The position numbers and the translations under genes are program-made. The notes beneath the pieces are model-generated. The model saw only the letters and a program-made list of their open reading frames with translations. It made no database searches and had not been told where the DNA came from. Of a stretch of DNA of 64,000 bases, positions 56,158 through 64,000 are shown one piece after another. The DNA lies in NCBI GenBank assembly GCA_947311845.1, contig CAMZMU010000040.1:52929986-52993985 (forward strand), read 5' to 3'. How positions within the stretch are numbered: position 1 is the stretch's first letter; every line of letters begins with the position of its first letter. This DNA is from Poa pratensis. Lineage: Eukaryota; Streptophyta; Magnoliopsida; Poales; Poaceae.

Positions 56158-57578
56158 GACGGCCCTGGACCGGTGCCGCGGGACAAGAACGTGCTCGGGT
56201 GCGAGGCGTTCTGGGAGTGCCCGGGCGCACGCTCGACGCCGTCATGGAACACATCAGCAACGGCGGATAGCTGCTCCAGGCGCCGGTGGCGGTTCCTCCT
56301 CCTCCTCCTCCTCCTCCTCCGGCGAACCTATGGGCACCACGTGCGGCGGCGTCTTCCTCGTTGCGCTCGGTGTCTTCCTTGTCGCAGTCGGCGGCCTCCT
56401 CCTCCCGCTCCCGCACCTCGCCTCTGGTCACGCCGAAGCCGGAGCAGATGAAGGTCAAGGTGGAGCCGGAGCTGTCGCCGCTCTTGGCCGAACTCATGGC
56501 GGCGCAGGCGGGCACGGACGACGACGCCATCACGCGGGCCGTCGTCGCCGCGTCCATGGATGACATACCGCCGCTCGACGGGCCCGCTGCCTGCGCGTGG
56601 TCGGCGTTCGAGCACGCCAAGTCCAAGGGCGTGCCCTTCTTCGACCTCACCCGCGACGGCGCAGGCCCTAGTCGTGTCAAGGAGGAGGACGGCGGCGCAG
56701 GGACCAGCAGTGGCGTCAAGAAGGAGAAGGAGGAGGAGGACCCCTACTTCGCCTTCAGGCACCGCAACCGCCACCATTAGATTAGGTTAAATTTCATTCA
56801 AATATGTAAAATTTTCTAAAGTCTGAATGAAAATCGCGAGTGGGGAGCAACGCCACCGAAAGCCAACGACTAGTCCGGACGGCGTCCAAATGACCTGTCC
56901 GGAAGGCCTTTGGACGGTCATTTGGGCGCCACGAGTGGAGATGCTCTTAAAAAACAAAAAATTGCGATGATATCCCAACAAGGCTGATTCAGTAGTTGAC
57001 AACAGATATTCAGATACTTTGTGCCAGGAGCACCCCAGGCTAGACCAAATCTCCACCGAGCATGCATAGCACTCTGCTCCTAGTCCGATCTTCCGATGTG
57101 GCCACGTCTGATGCCTGTGCGCTGAAATCTATGAAATATAGGATTACGATTCCATGATATATATTCTGAATGAGTACTTAAAACACAGTACAGACTAATA
57201 GAGTGATAGCACTGTCGGTAATCAGTCCCGTAGGACCCGTACGATACGCCCTCTGGAATAAGGAGATCCCAAATCACAGTTTAGGTGGCGAAACGGAACC
57301 CAGATCACATCACCTTGTGCTGATTGCTGAAGCCAACAACATTTTCGCGCCACGACGGAGCGAAACTGCTCGACCGATATCGCTTGCAGCCCTGCTCGGA
57401 TGCTCCAATGCGGACTGCGGCCACCAAAATTAAGATCGATGGATGCTTGTGGAAGCCAGAAGAAGAGGAGATGGATAGACGCTGCTGCGGGGTTTGGACA
57501 TCGTCGATAGCAACAAGGCGATCGAGGCGGGAAGTGGGGGTGGGGCAGCAGCTGACGATCGAGCGAGCCCCGCAGCGC

Positions 57579-57643
57579 GTTAATGGCGGATGATGGCACC
57601 CGCACACAACGATCGCTTTCCGGTGCCATCATCCGCCATTAAC
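57579..57643. repeat. Perfect 22-bp inverted repeat (hairpin)
   Basis: Arms 57579-57600 and 57622-57643, reverse complements over all 22 bases (left arm starts GTTAATGGCGGATGATGG), separated by a 21-nt loop. A second overlapping inverted pair GCTTTCCGG / CCGGAAAGC lies at 57616 and 57660. Confidence 0.9.
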
Positions 57644-57765
57644 CCGGAGGAGGAAGCTTCCCGGAAAGCGCCCGCAGCTACCACCAGCCACCAGGGCAAG
57701 ACGATCGCTCTGGGCAGATGAGCTTGTCGGATGCTGCATCAACCGCTCGCTTATCGTGGTGGCAC

Positions 57766-57890
57766 CATGCATGATTGTAGTCGCTGGTGCCTGATCAATT
57801 AATCAGGACGAGTCCTGCCCGGCGACATGCATGATTGTACTCCCTTGTCGATGATCAAATAATCAGGACGATCTGAGTCCTGTTGCTCCG
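57766..57890 (+). repeat. Two-copy imperfect direct repeat
   Basis: CATGCATGATTGTA followed by TGATCAA(T/A)TAATCAGGACGA and GTCCTG occurs twice, about 60 bp apart. Confidence 0.75.
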
Positions 57891-59497
57891 ATCAAGACAC
57901 TGTTCTCTCCATGTTGATCAACTTGGCCAAACAGTGTACGTACTCTCGTTTAGCTAATAATTGACTCTACACTCGGTTGTATATTCGGAGGTCCTTTCTG
58001 TAATTTGTACCGCCGCTGACTTATCACTTCTAGAGTTTTAGACCCTTCGGGGTCTTTCCTTGTTCAAAAAAAAAAAAAAACTCTACCCTATCTGTACTCT
58101 ATATATCGCAGCGCAAGAAAGTCCATTCTAAACCTTGCAGGTTAGCTAAATTGAACCCCGAACTGCGAATTCTGGTCGTTGGCACATTGAATTAATAAAT
58201 TGCGGTCTAAATCGAACCTTTGACCTTTTTTTTAGAGCAGAAAAATAAAATCACAATTGCTACTCTTACTGTTTGTATGCATTGGCCAACTTGTCATATT
58301 TATCTTTTACCTCTATCCCCTCTCTCCTTTCGAGTAATAGTATGCGGAGGCAAGAGTCAGGTCAACAGCGGTGGCCGCGGACATGCCTACCTCTTCCTCG
58401 CCGGCGATGCCATGGGCAGAGCGTGTGTCTGGTGGACACCATGGGTCGGCGTACTTGACGGTGGATCGAGTCCTGTTGCTCCCATCAAGACATTGTTCGA
58501 TCTTCCCAGCCGCATCTCTGCTGAAATCCCTCGAGAACTACTCTAGGGAGTCCACCACCAAGTTCTCCGGCGAGGCCCCTCCAGCCGCGTCGCTCCAGAG
58601 AGCACACCCAAATGATGAAGGAGGCGGGCATCGAGGAGGAGAGACTTGTCACAGATGACGACGACGTAGATGGACATGCCGTCGGCTTCTCTGAGCTCCC
58701 GAAGGAGTACTTGATGGTGGGGGAGAGAGAAATGGACTGGGGAGAAGAGATGAACATGGCATGCGGGCCCATCTAGTCAATGACAATGTGTATTCCTGAA
58801 CAAGACCATCCATTTCCCGGTGCGCCAAACCGGTTAGAGTTCGATCACCAGGATTGAATTTTCAGTGTGCCAATCGACCGGTCGGAGTTCCATGTTCGAT
58901 TTAGCTATCTCTACAAGTTCAAGGTTATAATGTATATTTTTTTCCATTGTAGCGCGAAACCAAACTCCCAGACCAAGACGACAAAATATTGTCAAGAGTT
59001 TTCTGGTGAACTGTGAGATCAGTTCCACACTGCCAGCTAGACGGATAGTTCAGTGTGTAGATCGGCGGTCACGTCGACCCCCAATAATAATTCTCTCCTC
59101 GCGAGTGGATTTCTCTCTAATCCTTGGGCCCACCGAGACCCCATAATTCTATCCCCCGGCATCCCGATCACCACCACTATCGCCTACTGTGGTGCGCGCG
59201 CATGATCGAGGCCAGTGGCAGCGACACTTATTAAAGCGTGACTGCGTGAACGAGGAGTCTGGCAAATAGAGCCACCCTCTCCCACCCGCACCACTCCGTC
59301 GATCGAGCCAAAGAGGGAAAGATCAATGCCGATGGCGGAACACCTTCCTCAAATGGCCGGCGCCCACATAGCTCTCCCCGCCGCCGCGACTAGATCCTCT
59401 CCCCGTAAACGCACCAGCGGTTAACTAGGTGCGTGCTCGGAGCGTGCATAGTCGTCGATCGACCTCGCCGTGACCACCTGCTGGTGCGTAGTCGACG

Positions 59498-60350
59498 ATG
59501 GCCGGGATGCTTCCTGGCGTGGAGTGCGCGCGGCGGCGGCGGATGGGCACCGGGCCGGAACAGACGGCCGGTGGCGCGAGGCGGCTCTCGTTCTGCCTGT
59601 ACGCCGCGGGGCACGGCGCCGCTGGCGCTCATCACCACGCCCTGGGCGCCGGCAATTCCGGCAGCAAGGTACGTAACGTACAGTTGCGGCGGCGATCTTG
59701 GTTGCTGTATTTCTCAGTTGTTCTTGTGGAGTGATTGGTTTGGTTGGTGTCTTGTTGGGTGGGAATTTCGCAGCAGAGGAGCGGCGGCGTCATGGAGCTC
59801 CTGCACGGGTTGGGGCTGGACAGCAATGCGCGGGAGGCCAAGGAGCGGCTGGACCAGAAGCTCAGGAGCAACCGAGCCGTTGACACCGTCATCAAGAGGT
59901 GGTTAACTCATTAAGTCGATCGATGTCCATGCAAAGATTCATTCTTCACTACTTCACTTCGTACTCTGCTACTGTGATAGTGTGATCAGTGAGCAAATCA
60001 TAACCAGTTGATCGGCCGTTCACTTGTGCAGGCATCACAGCACGGGGAGCATCAAGCTGAGCAGAGCTAACGGAGTCGGAGGTGGCGCCGCGACGGTGGC
60101 GACGGGCGTACAGCGGGAGGTGTACTCGAAGAAGGGCGTGATGAGGCGGCTGATGAGGTGGAGCCGGCTGCGGTGGGAGGCGGCGGAGCAGGCGGAGTGC
60201 GCCGTGTGCCTGGACGAGTTCGCGGCGGGCGACGTCCTGGCGCACCTACCGTGCGGCCACCGCTTCCACTGGGCCTGCGCGCTGCCCTGGCTCGAGGGCG
60301 CCTCCAACTCCTGCCCCTTCTGCCGCGCCGCCGTCGACGCCGCCTCCTAG
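59498..60350 (+). CDS. RING-H2 E3 ubiquitin ligase, 204 residues
   Basis: Three exons: 59498-59668, 59774-59898 and 60032-60350 (TAG), joined in phase with GT-AG borders. The N-terminus is Arg- and Gly-rich, and the middle (GVMELLHGLGLDSNAREAKE) is helical. The C-terminal RING-H2 finger reads C-AVC-L...LPCGHRFHWACALPWLEG...CPFC, with all eight zinc ligands in C3H2C3 order. Such proteins recruit E2 enzymes to ubiquitinate targets. No transmembrane segment or signal peptide, so probably cytosolic or nuclear. ATG 59498 is the first in-frame start. A later ATG (residue 16) is possible. No lesions. Confidence 0.88.
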
Positions 60351-60984
60351 CGACATCGCCGTCGCTTGGCCCGACGTGGTTGATGCGGGCCGATCGACCA
60401 CGCAGCAGGATGCGGTGGCCGGTCGGCCGGTGGCTGGCCGCTCATATGATGGACACAATCACCATGCTTGCGATGCACGGGTAGTCGTGTAGTGGAAGGT
60501 GTCACTACTCACTGGATCGATGGAAATGCCCGCCGGGTCGCATGCTTTTGGGGGCATCCGTGCATGATTCGGCGGTCTGCCGTTTCTGTTTTCCAGTGGA
60601 TGATCGGCGAGGAGGGTGTCTTGGTGGGTAGTGTGTGTACATGCAACCGTTGATAATGTCCGGTGTGTTACATCATCATCAAGAAAGAAATGTAGATTAT
60701 GAGCTTAATTAGAAAGAAAGGGTTGGGTTTTGTGCTATCGCCCGTAATCGCCGCGTCGTACTCATATCCGATTCTCGCAGGCTGATTCATTGTGATGGCG
60801 TCATCGAGAAGCAGTGGTTAACACTCTTTCTACTTTGGCACTCTCAGGTCAAGCTGCAGAGAAAAGGAAACGTGCAGTAGTTTGCATGACTATCTTTCTG
60901 TACCCTATCTTGGAGAGGACAAAAATAGGTCCATTCAGCCAACATTTTTGCTGCAGCTACTTTTATTAGTAATTCTGTTTCCAA
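60351..60984 (+). other. 3' UTR and flank of the RING gene
   Basis: GC-rich to about 60600, then AT-rich. No gene or repeat ends recognised. Confidence 0.4.
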
Positions 60985-61820
60985 CACTCGTTAATGGTAT
61001 TTTTGTAATTTTCCAATTCCACTAAATTTAATATATTTAGTTTCAATCCTTTTACGTCAGGACTCGACCGAGAATTTACTTCGGTCACCCAATTTCACGT
61101 GCAATTGCAAAAATTCAGTTGCACAACTCTTGTGCAATTGTGAAAATTCGGTTGTGCAATTGCAACCCATGTGCAATTACGTATCACGATGTAAATCTAA
61201 CATTCGTAGCAGCGATTAAGCTCTACCTTAATTCTCAGTCGATCGAGTTCTAAATTAATTCTGAGTCGACTGAGAACTAGCAAAACTTATATATTCTCTT
61301 GTTTTAGGAATCCCGAGTCGTAGTGGCCGTTGTTGTTTGGGATAGAATAATTAGAGTTGGGTATTTAGAAATCGGTTTTCTAGAGGAAATTTAGCAAAAC
61401 GAGTTTTATTATGTTTTTCTACTACCATGACTTTGTACAATTCTTTAATGGTATTTTTGGAGTTTTCCATTTCAGCCAATCTAACATTAATTCGCGGTTG
61501 AACAAGAATTAACACAATTCATGTGTGCGGAAATTCGGTTGCAATTGCAATTTGTTTGCAATTACGAATCACAATACAAATTTAAAGGTCTCATGGTCGA
61601 CCGAGCTCTAATTTAATTCTCTGTCGACCGGGAACTAACAAAAAGTTTATTTATTCCGTTGTTTTAGGAACCCATGAGTCATAGTGACCGTTGTTGTCGT
61701 TGTTGTTTGGTTTAGAATAATTAGAGTTGGGCATCGGAAATCGGGTTTATAAAAGGAAATTTAGGAAAACGAGTTAATATCTTTTTTTTGTTACCATGAG
61801 TTTGTACAATTTTTTATTCG
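60985..61820. repeat. Tandem duplication of a segment of about 0.4 kb
   Basis: The same sequence order occurs twice: TTAATGGTATTTTTG (60991/61444), GTGCAATTGC...AATTACG (61100-61182/61520-61566), TTGTTTTAGGAA (61299/61659), CCGTTGTTGT (61328/61688) and AATAATTAGAGTTGGG (61346/61716). Within each unit short inverted repeats around CAGTCGA/TCGACTG add foldback potential. Confidence 0.8.
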
Positions 61821-62184
61821 GGTTAAAGGCAGTAATAAGTAGAAGAAGCGAAAAGTTAGTTGAGATCTAGTACGGCGGAAACGCGCTGAGGGCATGCACA
61901 ACGGTGATATCTTATGATAAACGCTGAGACGGAGGAAAGAGACAATTTAATAAGATTTGCCTTCTACTAAATAACAGATGATTTCTTAGCTACAATCTTA
62001 AAAATGTCTGATTATTAACGATAAGGCTACAAAATAATGCATTGTACATCATGCTTTATTGTTGTATATCTAGATTATAATGGCAGGATTACGATAAGAC
62101 CGTCCTATCAGTCATCGTACATGCGCTTAAACGAAAACGTGGAATAGTTGTTTTCACAAAAAAAAAACAGATTTCCAGTGTTGA
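61821..62184. other. Intergenic, nothing recognised
   Basis: AT-rich DNA between the tandem duplication and a hAT-like element. Confidence 0.3.
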
Positions 62185-62746
62185 CAGGGATGGCACCCGC
62201 AGGGTACCCGTCACCCTTACTCATACCCGTCAACGGGTACAACTTTTTCCCATACCCGTCACCCGACAGGGTAGATGGGTACCCGCGGGTAAAAATACCC
62301 GCGTTTAAAACACGTAAAATTGGGCAGAAAATAGTCGTAAAAATAACACATAACTCATGGAGAAGAGTTATATTTCATTGTTTTGCTATATCAGGAGTCG
62401 AGATTAGATATAATATTAGGAATAGCTAAATTATCGGTATAGTGAGGTAGTCACCGGATGGTGCACCATCCGCGGAGGGTTAGCGAGCAATCCCTGCATA
62501 TATTATATGGGTAGACCCTACTCATATATCCGTGCGTGAAAGTTTAGACTCACTTGTCAAATATTATATGGGTACATGGGTACGCGGGTATGGGTTATAC
62601 GATCCCATACCCGTACCCTCTCTACCCGATGGATATGATATTTTCCCATTTATGTATCCATGGGTAATTTTTTATCCCATACCCTTACCCTAATAGGGTT
62701 TTTACCCGCAGGATAAAAGAGTAATGGGTACTCATTGCCATCCCTA
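62185..62746. mobile_element. hAT-like element, non-autonomous
   Basis: 562 bp, left end CAGGGATGGCACCCGC and right end ATTGCCATCCCTA (inverted). Both subterminal regions are packed with TACCCG/CGGGTA words. Flanks AGTGTTGA / GGTGTTGT match at 6 of 8 positions, so the TSD is degraded. Confidence 0.7.
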
Positions 62747-63560
62747 GGTGTTGTGAGAACCGAGTTATGGATTATCCGCTAATTAGCAGTGAAAAACCAG
62801 AACAGAGTTTTTGTTTGCCACGGTGGTTACCCTGTTTTCTGAAATCCCGTTCTTATGCAGTATCCAAAGCACATGAAGCAAAGCTTGAGATGACGGCTCT
62901 CCATTATTTTTATCAGCTAGCTCTATCTCGTCCCTTCCAGTGACTCACTCTCCTACTTACAACGACGTCTCCGCCTAACCAGCCACCAGTGTAACTTTCT
63001 CACCGTCCTGTCGGTGAAAAATTAAGCAGTGAAAATCGCGATCAAACTCGACGACAAACTAAAGACTCCTTGACCAAATACGCAATCGAATCGGATGAGA
63101 AGCACCTACGGCCACACATGGAGTGAAAAGCCTACATAGTCGTGGTTTTGTCACTAGCATCTGTGGGCTACGCTGAAGAAGGAATTGAACCTCGAAAGTA
63201 AAGCGACCACGTTACGATTTCAATAATTTTTGCCACCGGGTGATCCATGCGGCATGCCAATCTGCAGGGAGGAAAAATCGTACGACTTCTTCACTTTCGG
63301 TGTGTGGTTAATTATTAGAGTGGACAACTTTTCACATTTTTTTATTTGAGACTGATTTGAGTGGACAAACCGATCGTGTTCGTGTGTGCTGAAAGGGGGA
63401 GGTGTTCATGGGCCAGGGCCTGTCATGGGCTACCGGCCCGTAGTAGGAACAGAAGTTGGGCCGATCGAACCCTTGGGCCTGTCTACAACGGACCTGTGAG
63501 AAAAACAAAAGTTTTTTTTCCGTACGTGTGAAGTATAATAGGTAACTACGTTTAGTACCA
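62747..63560. other. Intergenic, nothing recognised
   Basis: No ORF with domain support and no repeat ends found. Confidence 0.3.
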
Positions 63561-63575
63561 CACTGAGAGGTTGAC

Positions 63576-63596
63576 TCCCCGAAAAAAAAAAAAAAA
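63576..63596 (+). mobile_element. 21-bp poly(A) insertion with 15-bp TSD
   Basis: TCCCCG plus 15 A lies between perfect copies of CACTGAGAGGTTGAC (63561-63575 and 63597-63611). This looks like an extremely 5'-truncated retroposition event. Confidence 0.8.
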
Positions 63597-63665
63597 CACT
63601 GAGAGGTTGACAAGTTGGACGTGAATTAGACTTGTATATTATCAACGAGCAGGACGACCTTGCAC

Positions 63666-63808
63666 ATACTTACCTGGACGGGGTCCATTGGTGATCAATA
63701 AGGCTCATGGCCTAGACCGATGGCTCACATTGCACGTGGTGAGTATACCGGTCTACCATCTCCCCGTAGAGGGAGAGTGGACGTCGTAATTTGTGATACA
63801 GGGGTATG
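63666..63808 (+). ncRNA. U1 snRNA-like sequence, 3' end missing
   Basis: It begins ATACTTACCTGG, the U1 5' end that pairs with 5' splice sites, followed by GGGGTCCATTGGTGATCA and AAGGCTCATGGCCTAG as in plant stem-loop I and the start of stem II. The loop ATTGCAC (63729-63735), the U1A protein target, is flanked by a CTCAC/GTGAG stem. An Sm-like site AATTTGTGA lies at 63788-63796. The terminal G/C-rich stem-loop IV expected after it is replaced by AT-rich sequence, and no upstream sequence element (RTCCCACATCG) or well placed TATA box was seen. Probably a pseudogene or truncated copy. Confidence 0.75.
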
Positions 63809-64000
63809 TTTTTTAAATATAAACTTCATATCATTTTGCTTCTATATTAACTTTCTGTTTTTCTAGCTGATGTTTTCTTTGGAAACTTATAAAAATAAAT
63901 ATTTACTTTGTATTTTTCTAATGCATGTTTTGTTTGGGTAGAAACTTGGTAAATTTTTTTCCGACCATTTTGAGTTATAAAGTGCTGAAGTATTGCTGTG
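63809..64000. other. AT-rich window end
   Basis: No feature recognised. Confidence 0.3.

Larger units (their letters stand above)
52211..56780 (+). pseudogene. Disrupted transposon-borne ORF of unknown function
   Basis: Two parts of one GC-rich ORF. The 5' part from ATG 52211 encodes MASNRRRTGGAATNGFGPHT, then LWEQAEALRENGYPMPPDMR. The 3' part after the LTR insertion (56158-56780) encodes a Pro/Ser-rich region from a GGCGGTTCCTCCTCC repeat, SPLVTPKPEQMKVKVEPEL, an acidic AIT-RAVVAASMDDIPPLDGP segment and a tail FFDLTRDGAGPSRVKEED with stop at 56778-56780. I recall many similar predicted proteins in wheat-group genomes with no known function. Besides the insertion there is a frame change near 56220-56230 and an in-frame TAG near 56268, so the copy is dead. 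It is not a cellular gene with a known role. Confidence 0.6.
51714..56946 (+). mobile_element. Harbinger-like TIR element carrying an ORF and split by an LTR retrotransposon
   Basis: Left end GAGCATCTCCCCTCGGCGCG and right end, reverse-complemented, GAGCATCTCCACTCGTGGCG. The TIR similarity extends further (CCAAACGGCCGTTCAAAG vs CCAAATGACCGTCCAAAG). The 3-bp TSD TTA occurs at 51711-51713 and 56947-56949. TTA target and GAGCATCTCC-type ends fit the PIF/Harbinger superfamily. No transposase (DDE) ORF is visible, so it is non-autonomous. Interior: a GC-rich ORF starting at 52211, interrupted near 52390-56157 by LTR-retrotransposon DNA. Without that insert the element would be about 1.5 kb. Confidence 0.8.
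51180..57225 (+). repeat. Second duplicated segment, copy D (split by the Harbinger-like element)
   Basis: 51180-51710 and 56957-57225 together match 47390-48182. The 5.2-kb element at 51714-56946 separates the two parts. Confidence 0.7.
57226..59497. other. Intergenic between duplication copy D and the RING gene
   Basis: It holds the hairpin at 57579-57643, a two-copy repeat near 57766-57890 and an A-run at 58066-58080 that ends a possible small retroposon. A GC-rich block at 58360-58680 has short ORFs without domains. The last 300 bases should include the RING gene promoter. No gene called. Confidence 0.4.

Noticed and set aside
58371..58658. 95-codon plus-strand ORF in a GC-rich block
   Set aside because: No domain, no promoter or splice support, and equally open frames on the other strand.
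1..64000. tRNA genes, rRNA genes, CRISPR arrays or prokaryotic operon signals
   Set aside because: None seen. The only tRNA-like boxes are in the SINE at 40479-40768, and the sequence is clearly plant nuclear.

Overview
The window is plant nuclear DNA from a grass, most likely a Triticeae or closely related large-genome Pooideae species. The gene families are plant-specific, coding exons are GC-rich with GT-AG introns, and the space between genes is filled with nested LTR retrotransposons, tRNA-derived SINEs, LINE-like retroposons, hAT and Harbinger elements and Stowaway-type MITEs (the CTCCCTCCGTTC ends bordered by TA). The species itself cannot be fixed from sequence alone.

Left gene island (1-31 kb). 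The window opens in the 3' part of an oxidosqualene cyclase gene (16-1957, +). A decayed Ty3/gypsy gag-protease-RT relic and a small unknown grass ORF with an overlapping uORF (3987-4343, +) follow. A 6.5-kb non-autonomous gypsy-type LTR element (6531-13070, minus, TSD CCAAT) separates these from a plasma-membrane H+-ATPase gene (13971-17036, +) that carries three 1-nt frame breaks and one in-frame stop. Three minus-strand genes come next: a plastid-type FAD-dependent oxidoreductase of the DAO family (18229-20485, two frame breaks), a telobox Myb TRF-like gene (21204-24209) and a complete PB1-domain Raf-like protein kinase of 1,314 residues (25613-30449).

Repeat-rich middle (31-57 kb). No intact host gene is recognised here. 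It is a record of duplication and insertion. One segment is present twice (about 36.88-42.4 kb and 44.5-46.9 kb) and a second pair lies at 47.4-48.18 kb and 51.18-57.22 kb. Because one copy often lacks an insertion present in the other, several transposons have an 'empty site' inside the same window: a SINE, a 1-kb retroposon and a MITE. There are also a solo LTR with TSD ATATG, a small LTR element with identical LTRs, hAT elements with 8-bp TSDs, and a Harbinger-like TIR element (51714-56946, TSD TTA) carrying a GC-rich ORF that was itself split by an LTR retrotransposon.

Right end (57-64 kb). A three-exon RING-H2 E3 ligase gene (59498-60350, +) is intact. Around it are a perfect 22-bp hairpin, an approximately 0.4-kb tandem duplication, a hAT-like element, a 21-bp poly(A) insertion with a 15-bp target duplication, and a U1 snRNA-like sequence (63666-63808) that has the 5' splice-site-pairing end, the U1A-type loop and an Sm-like site but no recognisable last stem-loop.

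The genes are independent nuclear genes and do not form a pathway or operon. Two adjacent genes contain five single-base frame breaks, all next to short G or C runs. That pattern could be real decay or base-calling loss, and it limits how far the two 'pseudogene' statuses should be trusted.
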